A stretch of 7,892 nt of DNA from Candidatus Omnitrophota bacterium. GTDB lineage: Bacteria; Omnitrophota; Gorgyraeia; Gygaellales; Profunditerraquicolaceae. Positions 1 through 7,177 of the stretch are shown piece after piece (the stretch's first letter is position 1; the number at the start of each line of letters is the position of its first letter). The translations under genes and the position numbers were made by a program. The stretch is from NCBI GenBank assembly GCA_903907475.1, contig CAIVOB010000018.1:1-7892 (forward strand), in the 5' to 3' direction. A model generated the notes under the pieces. It was not told the DNA's origin. It searched no databases and worked only from the letters and a program-made list of their open reading frames with translations.

Positions 1-2
1 AG

Positions 3-650
3 AAATATCCTCGTCCACAAACTTTGGATTTACGGTTTTGCCGTAAATTAGGAGTAGATCTGGTTTTTATTCCTGACAACACGCAAATTTATCCTAAAGG
101 GTATGTTACGTATATCGATTCCGGTCGATTAAGTAATTTGCTTTGCGGAATTAAGCGTCTGGGTCATTTTCGGGGCGTGGCGACGATTGTGATAAAATTG
201 CTTAATATGATTCAGCCTCAGGCGCTTTATTTGGGTCAAAAAGACGCCCAACAAGCCATAATAATTTCTCATTTGATTAAAGATTTAAATTTTTCGGTTA
301 ATTTAAGAGTTTTACCTACCGTGCGCGAGGCCAGTGGCCTGGCTTTGAGTTCCCGTAATATTTATTTGTCCCGACAAGAAAGAGATGATGCCACGGTTTT
401 ATTTAAAGCTTTACTTTTAGCGCGAGTTTTAATTAAGAGCGGTCAGCGTAACAGCGGTTTAATTATTAAACGTTTGCGGGAATTAATTTCACAAAAACAA
501 ACTGCGCGTATAGAATATATTGCGATTGTTGATACGGAAACTCTTTTACCGCTTAAGAGAATCAGATCGCGTTGCTTAATTGCTTTAGCGGTAATGATCG
601 GTAAAACTCGTTTAATTGATAATTTATTGGTGCCGGATGTTAAAAAATGA
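3..650 (+). CDS. panC: Pantothenate synthetase, 5'-truncated by the window edge
   Basis: Pantothenate synthetase (pantoate--beta-alanine ligase) is a cytoplasmic enzyme that adenylates pantoate with ATP and joins it to beta-alanine, the last step to vitamin B5 and so to coenzyme A. The open frame enters from the window edge at base 3 with KYPRPQTL, matching the family YPRTL segment, so about 70 N-terminal residues, including the HxGH nucleotide-binding motif, lie outside. Visible family motifs, in order: GVDLVF, the MYPxG-like QIYPKG, LCG, GHFRGVATIV, QP..LYLGQKDAQQ, PTVREASGLALSSRN (ATP/pantoate site and KMSKS-like loop) and the C-terminal TRLIDN. From there to the stop the length is normal, with no frameshift. 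The TTG at 24 is internal, not a start. The stop overlaps the nadX start by four bases (ATGA), implying co-transcription and coupled translation. Identification is by recalled family motifs and is very secure. Confidence 0.96.
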   Translation, partial: KYPRPQTLDLRFCRKLGVDLVFIPDNTQIYPKGYVTYIDSGRLSNLLCGIKRLGHFRGVATIVIKLLNMIQPQALYLGQKDAQQAIIISHLIKDLNFSVNLRVLPTVREASGLALSSRNIYLSRQERDDATVLFKALLLARVLIKSGQRNSGLIIKRLRELISQKQTARIEYIAIVDTETLLPLKRIRSRCLIALAVMIGKTRLIDNLLVPDVKK

Positions 651-1474
651 ATAAGCCTAAACTTTATAAAATTGGAATTGTTGGTTGCGGAGCGATTGGC
701 AGCTCTTTAGCTCAAGCGGTAGTCAAAAAGTTCAAGCGCACAGCTTCTTTAGTAGCGCTCTATGATATCCAAAATGAAAAAGCGCAGAGATTATCGTGCA
801 AGTTAACGGGCACTAAAAAACTCGCTTTAGGGAGTTTAAAAGCTTTAATAAAAAAAGTGGATTTAGTGATTGAAGCTTCTGCGGCTAAAGCTGCCTGGGA
901 GATTGCGCGAAAATCATTAATTAGTAATCGCCAGGTTATGGTGATGAGCGTCGGAGGATTAGTTGATCATTGTGCTGAGTTGGCGGCTTTAACTTCTAAA
1001 TCTTCCGGGCGGATTTATTTTCCTAGTGGCGCAATTTCCGGCATCGATGCTCTGAAAGCTGCTAATATCGGAAAAATATCCCGAGTGACTTTAACGACGC
1101 GCAAGCATCCGAGTGCATTTCTTGGCGTGAAGTATGTGACTAAAAATTTTAAATTAGCTAATCTTAAGAAGGATAAAGTATTGTTTTCCGGAAACGCGGC
1201 TCAAGCGGTAAAATATTTTCCGCAGAACGTTAATGTGGCTGCGGTTTTGGGTTTGGCGGGAATTGGAATGCATAAAACTCGGGTTTGTATTATTGCTTCT
1301 CCGAACGAGAGAAAAAATATTCATGAAGTTTTAATTGAGTCTGCTGCTGCCAAGATTTTTACGCGCACGGAAAATATTTTGCATCCTCAGAATCCTAAAA
1401 CTAGTTTTTTGGCGGTGCTTTCGGCGGTGGCAACTTTAAAGCAAATTTTACAGCCGATAAAGATTGGAACTTAG
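647..1474 (+). CDS. nadX: L-aspartate dehydrogenase (NadX family)
   Basis: L-aspartate dehydrogenase oxidises aspartate with NAD(P)+ to iminoaspartate, which quinolinate synthase NadA can use for NAD synthesis in organisms that lack the oxidase NadB. The 275-residue protein starts with a Rossmann fold (GIVGCGAIG, glycines 13, 15 and 18). The C-terminal half carries the family signatures: PSGAISGIDALKAA (126-139), TRKHP (151-155), FPQNVNVAA (191-199), SPNERKNIHE (218-227, His226 being the likely catalytic histidine by alignment with characterised enzymes) and NPKTS (249-253) followed by SAVATL. The length is slightly above the archaeal and Thermotoga enzymes. The ATG overlaps the panC stop (ATGA) and has no convincing Shine-Dalgarno, so translation probably depends on coupling. 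Beside panC it fits a cofactor operon using aspartate for two purposes; nadA and nadC are not in view. The AspDH family also has members of unproven role, so pathway assignment is less certain than family. Confidence 0.9.
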   Translation: MNKPKLYKIGIVGCGAIGSSLAQAVVKKFKRTASLVALYDIQNEKAQRLSCKLTGTKKLALGSLKALIKKVDLVIEASAAKAAWEIARKSLISNRQVMVMSVGGLVDHCAELAALTSKSSGRIYFPSGAISGIDALKAANIGKISRVTLTTRKHPSAFLGVKYVTKNFKLANLKKDKVLFSGNAAQAVKYFPQNVNVAAVLGLAGIGMHKTRVCIIASPNERKNIHEVLIESAAAKIFTRTENILHPQNPKTSFLAVLSAVATLKQILQPIKIGT

Positions 1475-1493
1475 ATTAATTCGCGCGGATAAT
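1464..1493 (+). promoter_or_regulatory. Candidate sigma70-like promoter for the small repeat protein
   Basis: TTGGAA at 1464-1469 (4 of 6 matches to TTGACA) and GATAAT at 1488-1493 (5 of 6 to TATAAT) are separated by 18 bases. The -35 box lies inside the last codons of nadX. Transcription would begin near 1500, giving a leader of about 30 bases that carries a strong ribosome binding site. This would allow the downstream gene to be expressed independently of panC-nadX. It is a motif match only. Confidence 0.4.
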
Positions 1494-1513
1494 TTAGGCG
1501 CTCATTAAAAAGA

Positions 1514-1523
1514 AAGGGGGTGA
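1514..1523 (+). promoter_or_regulatory. Near-consensus Shine-Dalgarno deciding the start at 1532
   Basis: AAGGGGGTGA differs from the ideal AAGGAGGTGA at one base, and that G can still wobble-pair. It lies 8 bases before the ATG at 1532. An in-frame GTG at 1520 lies inside this site and so cannot be the start; translation begins at 1532. It is the strongest ribosome binding site in the window and suggests high translation of the small protein. Confidence 0.85.
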
Positions 1524-1531
1524 ACTACAAC

Positions 1532-1771
1532 ATGGCAGATAAAGTACTCAAAGTCGGAGTAAAGCGGGAAAAGGGTTATCTCTATTACATTGACAAGCAA
1601 GGTGATGTTTCTTGCGCTAAAATGGCAAGAGGAGCTAAAAAGGGAGGTGGCCCGAAGAAGGTCGCAAAGTGCGGCATTAAAAGAAAAGTCGGCTATCTTT
1701 ATTTCTTAGACAAGAAAGGTGATGTTTCTTGCGCTAAGATGAAAAGAGGCGGAAAGAAGAAAAAGAAGTAA
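1532..1771 (+). CDS. Small lysine-rich protein of two tandem 39-residue repeats, function unknown
   Basis: I do not recognise a characterised family. The 79-residue product consists of two copies of one module with a 39-residue period: residues 7-37 and 46-76 match at 22 of 31 positions, with core GYLYYIDKQGDVSCAKM in copy 1 and GYLYFLDKKGDVSCAKM in copy 2. A Lys/Gly/Pro-rich linker (AKKGGGPKK) joins them and the protein ends GGKKKKK. It has 22 Lys and 4 Arg against 6 acidic residues, net about +20. One Cys recurs in each repeat (28, 67) and a third is at 47. There is no signal peptide or membrane segment. The alternation of aromatic and turn residues (GYLYYID-KQGD-VSCAKM) suggests a beta-hairpin per repeat. 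Charge and duplication would suit a nucleic-acid-binding, nucleoid- or ribosome-associated protein, but that is inference. Thirteen of 22 Lys codons are AAG. It has its own candidate promoter, a strong ribosome binding site and a terminator, as expected of an abundant monocistronic product. Confidence 0.88.
   Translation: MADKVLKVGVKREKGYLYYIDKQGDVSCAKMARGAKKGGGPKKVAKCGIKRKVGYLYFLDKKGDVSCAKMKRGGKKKKK
1550..1759 (+). repeat. In-frame tandem duplication inside the small basic gene
   Basis: Two coding repeats, 1550-1642 and 1667-1759, are offset by exactly 117 bases (39 codons). The best conserved DNA stretch, 1592-1620 against 1709-1737, is identical at 28 of 29 positions, including 22 consecutive bases. 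Flanking codons have diverged more (for example GTA/TGC, GAA/AAA), so the copies are not a very recent perfect duplication. Either the core is under strong constraint or it has been homogenised by gene conversion. Confidence 0.9.
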
Positions 1772-1788
1772 GTTTTAGGAACTGTTTT

Positions 1789-1851
1789 AAGCCCCACCCT
1801 TAATTTGTGGCTAATTCTTAAGGGTGGGGCTTCTTTGTCTTAATTTTTTTT
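1789..1851 (+). terminator. Strong rho-independent terminator after the small repeat gene
   Basis: A perfect 15-bp stem pairs 1789-1803 (AAGCCCCACCCTTAA) with 1818-1832 (TTAAGGGTGGGGCTT) around a 14-base loop. A T-rich run follows (TTCTTTGTCTTAA, then eight or more Ts to 1851). The left arm begins 17 bases after the stop at 1771. The upstream flank has no matching A-tract, so it works best in the + direction. It should separate the small-protein transcript from uvrA. Confidence 0.93.
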
Positions 1852-1868
1852 AAAAATAAAAAAATAAA

Positions 1869-4664
1869 ATGCAGCAAAATTCAATTATCATCCGTGGGGC
1901 AAAAGAGCACAATCTTAAAAATATTAATCTTGAGCTTCCGCGTAATAAGCTGATTGTGGTTACCGGTTTGTCCGGTTCTGGAAAGTCGACATTAGCTTTT
2001 GATACGATTTATGCTGAGGGGCAGCGGCGTTTTGTGGAAAGTTTATCCAGTTACGCGCGGCAATTCCTGGAACAACTGCAGAAACCGGATGTGGAGTTTA
2101 TGAGCGGTCTTTCTCCGGCAATTGCTATTCAGCAGCGCTCTGCTGGTGGCAATCCCCGTTCCACCGTCGCGACTCAAACCGAAATCTATGATTATTTAAG
2201 GTTGTTGTTTGCCCGGATTGGCCAAGTACATTGTTATAAATGCGGCCAGTTAATTTTTCGCCAAAGCGCGGAGGAGATAATTAGTGCAATTTTAAAACAG
2301 GCTTCTGGTAGTGAGGTACAGATTCTGGCGCCGGTAATTTCCGGTAAAAAGGGAGAGCAAAAGGAAGTTTTTTTGGGGATCCAAAAATCAGGTTTTGTGC
2401 GCGCGCGGGTGGACGGCAAAATTTTTGAATTAGGAGAAAATATAAAATTAGCGCAATATAAAATTCATCAGATTGAAGTGGTTGTCGACCGGATTAAGAT
2501 TACTCCCGAGGCGAAAAAAAGGATTACTGATTCGGTGGAGACGGCTTTAAAAGTTGGTAAAGGCACGGTAATTATCAGCCAGAAAAATAAAACAGATCTT
2601 ATTTTCCATGAGCAATATGCTTGCGCGCGTTGTCAAATTAGTTATGATCAGATCCAACCGCGGGATTTTTCTTTTAATTCGCCATATGGAGCTTGCCCGG
2701 AGTGCAATGGTTTGGGCAATAAACTTAAATTTGATCCGGATTTAATTATCCCGGATAAAAAGAAAAGTATTAACGCCGGTGCGCTCGTTCCTTGGAAACG
2801 CGGGGGCCGGGGGTATATTCTTTATTATCGCTGGTTGATCCGGGAATTAAGTTACCAGTTAAAATTTAACCTGGATACTCCTTTTAAAGATTTACCCAAA
2901 TCGGTGCAAAAAGCGATTTTTTATGGAACGCGCCAAGTTGTGGGAAATAAGCCTTTTGAAGGGGTAATTCCGCATTTGGAAAGATTATTTCGCGAAAGCG
3001 ATAGTGATTATTTGAAAGAAGAAATCAGTAAGTTTATGTCGGCTTTAAATTGCCCGGCGTGTTTAGGAGCGCGGCTTAAGCCGGAAAGTTTAGCGGTAAA
3101 AATAAATCAAAAAAATATTTGGCAGGTTACCCAGCTTACGATTAAACAAGCTTTGGTTTTTTTCCATGATTTAAAATTAAGTGCGCAAGAAAGAATTGTC
3201 AGCTATCAGGTTTTAAAAGAAATTAATCAAAAATTAAAATTTTGTTTAGATGTGGGATTGGATTATTTGTCTTTGGATCGTAAAAGTTCTACTCTTTCCG
3301 GAGGAGAGGCGCAAAGGATTCGTTTAGCAACTCAAGTTGGTTCAGGTTTAGTGGGAGTTTTATACGTTTTAGATGAACCGAGTATCGGATTGCATCAGCG
3401 AGATAATGAAAAACTGCTGGCAACTTTAAAAGCCTTGCGCCAGCTGGGAAATACTTTGATTGTCGTGGAACATGACGAGGCCACGATTTTAGAAGCCGAT
3501 CATATCGTGGATTTAGGTCCTGGCGCCGGGAGACATGGAGGAGAAGTGATTTTTTCCGGAACAAAATCCGAACTTTTAAAATGTCAAAATTCTTTAACTG
3601 CGCAATATTTGCGCGGTGAAATTAAGATTCCCATTCCTTCTAAACGCCGTTCCTGGAGGGAGGCAAAATATATCGAGATTAGCGGAGCTACTGAACACAA
3701 TCTTAAAAATATAAATTTACGTTTTCCGTTGGGGTTATTTATTTCTGTTACCGGGGTAAGTGGTTCAGGGAAATCGACATTGATAAGTGATATTCTTTAT
3801 CCGGCACTGGCTCAAAAAATTTATAAATCTAAAATCAGGCCGGGTAAATTTAAAACTATTAGCGGCACGGAGGGAATTGATGGAGTGATTGTTGTGGACC
3901 AAACTCCGATCGGCAGGACCCCGCGTTCGAATCCGGTGACTTATACCGGAGTTTTTAGTTTAATTCGAGATCTTTTTGCCCAGCTTCCCGAATCTCGTTT
4001 ACGGGGATATCAGCCGGGAAGATTTTCTTTTAATGTTAAAGGCGGCCGCTGCGAAGCTTGCGGTGGAGATGGAATTAAAAAAATCGAAATGCATTTTTTA
4101 CCGGATGTTTATATTAAATGCGAGCTGTGCAAGGGATTGCGTTTTAATGCGGCGACTTTAGAGGTAAAATATAAAGGTAAATCTATCGCGGATGTTTTAG
4201 AAATGACGGTTGAGGAAGCTTTGGGAGTATTTGCTAATATTCCTAAAATTAGTAACACCTTAAAGTATCTTTTTGATGTCGGGTTAGGTTATATTCAATT
4301 AGGGCAGAGCGCGACCACACTTTCCGGGGGGGAGGCGCAAAGGATTAAACTTTCCGCGGAGTTAGCGAAGCGTTCCAGTGGCAAAACGCTTTATTTACTC
4401 GATGAACCGACGACCGGATTGCATTTTGCGGATGTGGCGCGGTTAATTAATGTTTTAGAAAGATTAGTCGAGCGTGGAAACACGGTGATTGTCATTGAAC
4501 ATAATCTCGAAGTAATTAAATGTGCTGATTTTATTATTGATTTGGGTCCGGATGGCGGTGATAAAGGCGGGGAATTGGTTGCCGCCTGTAGTCCGGAAGA
4601 ATTAGTGCATGTTAGCGCCTCTTACACTGGGCAATTTCTTAAAGCTACTTTATTAAAATCATGA
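1869..4664 (+). CDS. uvrA: Excinuclease ABC subunit A
   Basis: UvrA is the cytoplasmic damage-recognition ATPase of nucleotide excision repair; as a dimer it finds distorted DNA and loads UvrB, which then recruits UvrC. At 931 residues it has the usual length and everything expected of an active protein. The first ATPase has Walker [10 protein letters not shown] (33-41), ABC signature [12 protein letters not shown] (476-487) and Walker [14 protein letters not shown] (about 497-509). The second has Walker [10 protein letters not shown] (629-637), signature [12 protein letters not shown] (818-829) and Walker [13 protein letters not shown] (841-852). Zinc-binding cysteine pairs appear at 252/255 with 276/279, and at 728/731 with 751/754, with further CxxC at 122/125 and 395/398. 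The ATG follows an A/T-only stretch with no Shine-Dalgarno, just downstream of a terminator, so the source of its transcript is unclear. The stop overlaps the next start by ATGA. Confidence 0.99.
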   Translation: MQQNSIIIRGAKEHNLKNINLELPRNKLIVVTGLSGSGKSTLAFDTIYAEGQRRFVESLSSYARQFLEQLQKPDVEFMSGLSPAIAIQQRSAGGNPRSTVATQTEIYDYLRLLFARIGQVHCYKCGQLIFRQSAEEIISAILKQASGSEVQILAPVISGKKGEQKEVFLGIQKSGFVRARVDGKIFELGENIKLAQYKIHQIEVVVDRIKITPEAKKRITDSVETALKVGKGTVIISQKNKTDLIFHEQYACARCQISYDQIQPRDFSFNSPYGACPECNGLGNKLKFDPDLIIPDKKKSINAGALVPWKRGGRGYILYYRWLIRELSYQLKFNLDTPFKDLPKSVQKAIFYGTRQVVGNKPFEGVIPHLERLFRESDSDYLKEEISKFMSALNCPACLGARLKPESLAVKINQKNIWQVTQLTIKQALVFFHDLKLSAQERIVSYQVLKEINQKLKFCLDVGLDYLSLDRKSSTLSGGEAQRIRLATQVGSGLVGVLYVLDEPSIGLHQRDNEKLLATLKALRQLGNTLIVVEHDEATILEADHIVDLGPGAGRHGGEVIFSGTKSELLKCQNSLTAQYLRGEIKIPIPSKRRSWREAKYIEISGATEHNLKNINLRFPLGLFISVTGVSGSGKSTLISDILYPALAQKIYKSKIRPGKFKTISGTEGIDGVIVVDQTPIGRTPRSNPVTYTGVFSLIRDLFAQLPESRLRGYQPGRFSFNVKGGRCEACGGDGIKKIEMHFLPDVYIKCELCKGLRFNAATLEVKYKGKSIADVLEMTVEEALGVFANIPKISNTLKYLFDVGLGYIQLGQSATTLSGGEAQRIKLSAELAKRSSGKTLYLLDEPTTGLHFADVARLINVLERLVERGNTVIVIEHNLEVIKCADFIIDLGPDGGDKGGELVAACSPEELVHVSASYTGQFLKATLLKS

Positions 4665-7123
4665 AATTAAAAATCGGTGGTGGTTTAATTATTTTTTGTT
4701 TAATTTTTCAAACTTGTGGGGCAGAAACTGCCAAGGAAGCGGAGTTGCTTTTTATGGCGAAGAAGGCTTATGAAGATGGTTTTTATGAAGTAAGCCTGGG
4801 AATGTTAGAACGTTTGGGAAAAGATTTTCCGGATTCGGCTAAATCCGCGGATGCTCGGCTTTTAAGCAGTCAATGTTATTTTTATCAAGGGCGTTATCTT
4901 GAGGCATTAAATATTCTGGAAGCGTTATTAAATTCTCCGGGATCCGCAGGGCTCAAAGATGCTATTTACTACTGGATTGCTGAAGTACATTTTAAAGGAA
5001 ATAATTTTGTTAAAGCGATCATTTTTTATGAAAAAATAATTCATGATTTTCCTTCATCGGCTTATCTGCCGGAAGCATATTATTCTTTGGGTTGGTCGTT
5101 TGCCAATAGCGAAAAATATGATCGGGCTTTAGAGGTTTTTCAAACTTTGGTGGAGAAATTTCCCAAAGAACCGCAAAGCAAAGATGCCATTTTTAAAATT
5201 ATTGAATGTTTGTATAATTTAAAAAAATATCCTGAATTAACGAATAAGATTAAACCTTGTTTTAAACTTTATGCCAATGACGCATTGCGTTTACCGTATT
5301 TGCATTTTTATCTGGCAGAAGCTGCTTATTATTTAGATAATTTTCCGGAGGCGATCGAGAGTTATCTTAAAGCAGCGCAAACAAGTAAGGACGAAAAAGT
5401 GCAGGCTTTAGCCAAATTAGGTTTGGGGTGGAGTTATCTGAAGCTTAAAAAATATCGCCTGGCACAAGAGGCTTTTAGTGATATTTTATCGGCCAATATT
5501 GACCAGAAAGCTAATGATATTTTATTATTGGGCCGGGCGCTATTAATGTCGCAGCTTAACCGGGCCTATGAGGCCAAGGAAATTTACGAACGTTTAATTA
5601 GTGTTAGTTCTGACGCCGTAATTTTAGCCCAAGCCTATTTAGGCCTTGCGGATGCTTTATATAATCTGGCAGATTATGATCAGGCAGTTACAGTTTATCA
5701 AACAGGGTTAGCAAAGATTGTTAAAGATGATACGACTAGGCAGCTAATTTGGAAGTTGCATTATAATTTAAGTTTAGCTTATTTAAAAATTAGCCAGTTT
5801 CAGTTGGCAATCAATGAACTGCGAAAAGTGTTAAATGACAGTACCGAAGAGGAAGTTAAGGCGAGTACGCTTTTACGGATTGGGGATATTTATCAGGAAA
5901 ATAATGATTTTGTCCAGGCCTTGGAAACATATCAGCAAATTTTTGAAGATTATCCGCGTTTTAGCGCGGGCGATTATTTAAGTTTGCAGTTGGGTTTAAC
6001 GCAATTTAAAAATAAAAATTTTATTTTGGCGCGTGGGAGTTTAAATTCGTTAATCCAAAATTACCCTAAGTCTCAATATTTAGATGATGCTAATTATTAT
6101 TTGGGGTCTGTTTATTTTGCAGAAGAGGATTATTCGCACGGGGCAGAGGTTTTTATGAAATTCCAGAATGAATTTAAGGATAGCCCGTTGCGGGCTCAGG
6201 GGTTATACATACTGGGAAGCTGTTGGTTGAATTTAACAAAAATTGAGGAAGCTTTGGCGGTTTTTAAGGAGATATTAAAACTTAATCCTCAGGATATTAG
6301 TTTATTGCAAAAAGTCGAGTATGAGATTGCTGATTGTTTTTATAAATTAGGGCAAGTTGATGAGGCATTGAGCCGTTTTAAAATGATTCGCGCCCGTTAT
6401 CCGGATTCTAAACTTACGGCAGAAGTGATGTGGTGGTTGGGACAATACTATTTGGAGCACGAGGATTTAAATTTAGCGCGGCGTTATTTTAATTCTTTAG
6501 TGCAGGATTTTTCCGGGAGTAGTTTAATTGCCGACGCTTATTATGCCCTCGGTTTAATCTCTCAACAAGAAAATAATTTTGAGGAAGCGGTTAAAAATTT
6601 TAATCTGGCATTTAAATTTGGTAATGCTGGCCTGGGGAACCAAGCCTTGATTGCTTTAGGTGATCTTAATTTAGAAAAAGAAAATTTCCAAGAAGCTTTG
6701 GATACTTATCAAGAGCTTTTAAAAAATAATCCGCAATTAAGTAAGGTGCTTCTGGGGCGCATTGCGGATACTTATTACAAACTTCAGGATTATAAAAAAG
6801 CGAAGTCTTTTTATCTTCAAAGTTTGGAGGTCGTTGATTCTAAAGAGCTAGCAAATATGAGATTTAAATTCGCGGAAGTTTTAGAGGCAAATTCAGAGTT
6901 AAACGCGGCGGCAAAAGAATATCTTGAAGTAGCAAAACTTTCGCGCGGGGATTTAAAACTATTATTGCGCGCGCTTCTGCGCGCGGCGAAACTTTATGAA
7001 GATCAAGATAAATATCTTGAGGCGGCTAAAATTTATGCCCAGGTGGTGGATAAGGGAACGGAAGAAGGAAGATTTGCCAAAGAGCGGCTAGAATGGATTA
7101 TGGCTAATGTATATAAGAAATAA
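4661..7123 (+). CDS. Exported multi-TPR protein
   Basis: This 820-residue protein begins with a probable export signal ([19 protein letters not shown], basic start then hydrophobic core). The rest is about twenty tetratricopeptide repeats of 34-37 residues, many of the BamD/YbgF type (for example YYSLGWSFANSEKYDRALEV near 145-164 and YYLGSVYFAEEDYSHGAEVF near 480-500). TPR arrays are helical scaffolds that bind other proteins, and no catalytic domain is visible. A cysteine at 19 follows FQT, a poor lipobox, so both signal peptidase I cleavage and lipoprotein processing are possible. A role in envelope assembly, cell-wall division or pilus/secretion scaffolding is plausible given the pseudopilin gene downstream, but unproven. 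The ATG overlaps the uvrA stop and has no Shine-Dalgarno, so translation is probably coupled to uvrA. No terminator follows; a new promoter starts 7 bases after the stop. I assign the fold, not a named family. Confidence 0.93.
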   Translation: MKLKIGGGLIIFCLIFQTCGAETAKEAELLFMAKKAYEDGFYEVSLGMLERLGKDFPDSAKSADARLLSSQCYFYQGRYLEALNILEALLNSPGSAGLKDAIYYWIAEVHFKGNNFVKAIIFYEKIIHDFPSSAYLPEAYYSLGWSFANSEKYDRALEVFQTLVEKFPKEPQSKDAIFKIIECLYNLKKYPELTNKIKPCFKLYANDALRLPYLHFYLAEAAYYLDNFPEAIESYLKAAQTSKDEKVQALAKLGLGWSYLKLKKYRLAQEAFSDILSANIDQKANDILLLGRALLMSQLNRAYEAKEIYERLISVSSDAVILAQAYLGLADALYNLADYDQAVTVYQTGLAKIVKDDTTRQLIWKLHYNLSLAYLKISQFQLAINELRKVLNDSTEEEVKASTLLRIGDIYQENNDFVQALETYQQIFEDYPRFSAGDYLSLQLGLTQFKNKNFILARGSLNSLIQNYPKSQYLDDANYYLGSVYFAEEDYSHGAEVFMKFQNEFKDSPLRAQGLYILGSCWLNLTKIEEALAVFKEILKLNPQDISLLQKVEYEIADCFYKLGQVDEALSRFKMIRARYPDSKLTAEVMWWLGQYYLEHEDLNLARRYFNSLVQDFSGSSLIADAYYALGLISQQENNFEEAVKNFNLAFKFGNAGLGNQALIALGDLNLEKENFQEALDTYQELLKNNPQLSKVLLGRIADTYYKLQDYKKAKSFYLQSLEVVDSKELANMRFKFAEVLEANSELNAAAKEYLEVAKLSRGDLKLLLRALLRAAKLYEDQDKYLEAAKIYAQVVDKGTEEGRFAKERLEWIMANVYKK

Positions 7124-7130
7124 AAAGTAG

Positions 7131-7158
7131 TTGACTTATTGGTAAATGTTTATAAAAT
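7131..7158 (+). promoter_or_regulatory. Sigma70-like promoter for the winged-helix/pseudopilin pair
   Basis: TTGACT at 7131-7136 (5 of 6 to consensus) is followed after 16 bases by TAAAAT at 7153-7158 (5 of 6). A TATAAA at 7151 offers an alternative -10 with a tighter 14-base spacer. The site lies in the 54-base gap between the TPR stop and the next start. Transcription from about 7165 would leave a very short leader, just including the GGAGGT ribosome binding site. Confidence 0.65.
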
Positions 7159-7167
7159 GAAATAAAT

Positions 7168-7173
7168 GGAGGT
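7168..7173 (+). promoter_or_regulatory. Shine-Dalgarno deciding the start at 7178
   Basis: GGAGGT ends 4 bases before the ATG at 7178. An in-frame ATG at 7166 overlaps this site and would add MEVI. That ATG has no ribosome binding site of its own and falls at the predicted transcript start, so 7178 is preferred. Confidence 0.8.
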
Positions 7174-7177
7174 AATT

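Noticed and set aside
24..26. TTG at 24 as the start of the first gene
   Set aside because: The frame is open to the window edge and the codons before it encode a conserved PanC YPR-type segment, so the gene begins outside the window.
1520..1531. GTG at 1520 as the start of the small basic gene
   Set aside because: It lies inside the near-consensus Shine-Dalgarno that serves the ATG at 1532, and the extra four residues are not part of the repeat.
1592..1737. Direct repeats as a CRISPR fragment or insertion-sequence trace
   Set aside because: There are only two copies, exactly in frame and coding, with no terminal inverted repeats or spacers; they are an internal protein duplication.
2234..2419. 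Reverse-strand open frame of 61 codons
   Set aside because: It lies wholly inside uvrA, has no ribosome binding site and no recognisable protein features.
3289..3564. Reverse-strand open frame of 91 codons
   Set aside because: It lies opposite the first signature/Walker B region of uvrA, whose forward frame is strongly conserved; its composition looks like a complementary-strand shadow.
3976..4161. Forward open frame of 61 codons in another frame
   Set aside because: It overlaps the second zinc-finger region of uvrA, which is clearly the coding frame.
4661..4720. TPR protein as BamD or CpoB (YbgF)
   Set aside because: The repeats resemble those families, but the protein is about three times too long and lacks the neighbours (tol-pal or bam genes) that would justify the name.
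6967..6984. GCGCGC hairpin with a TTCT loop as a regulatory structure
   Set aside because: It falls in the TPR coding frame and is explained by the Ala/Arg/Leu codons of a repeated LLRA sequence; no T-tract follows.
7166..7177. ATG at 7166 as the winged-helix start
   Set aside because: It overlaps the GGAGGT site used by the ATG at 7178 and has no site of its own.
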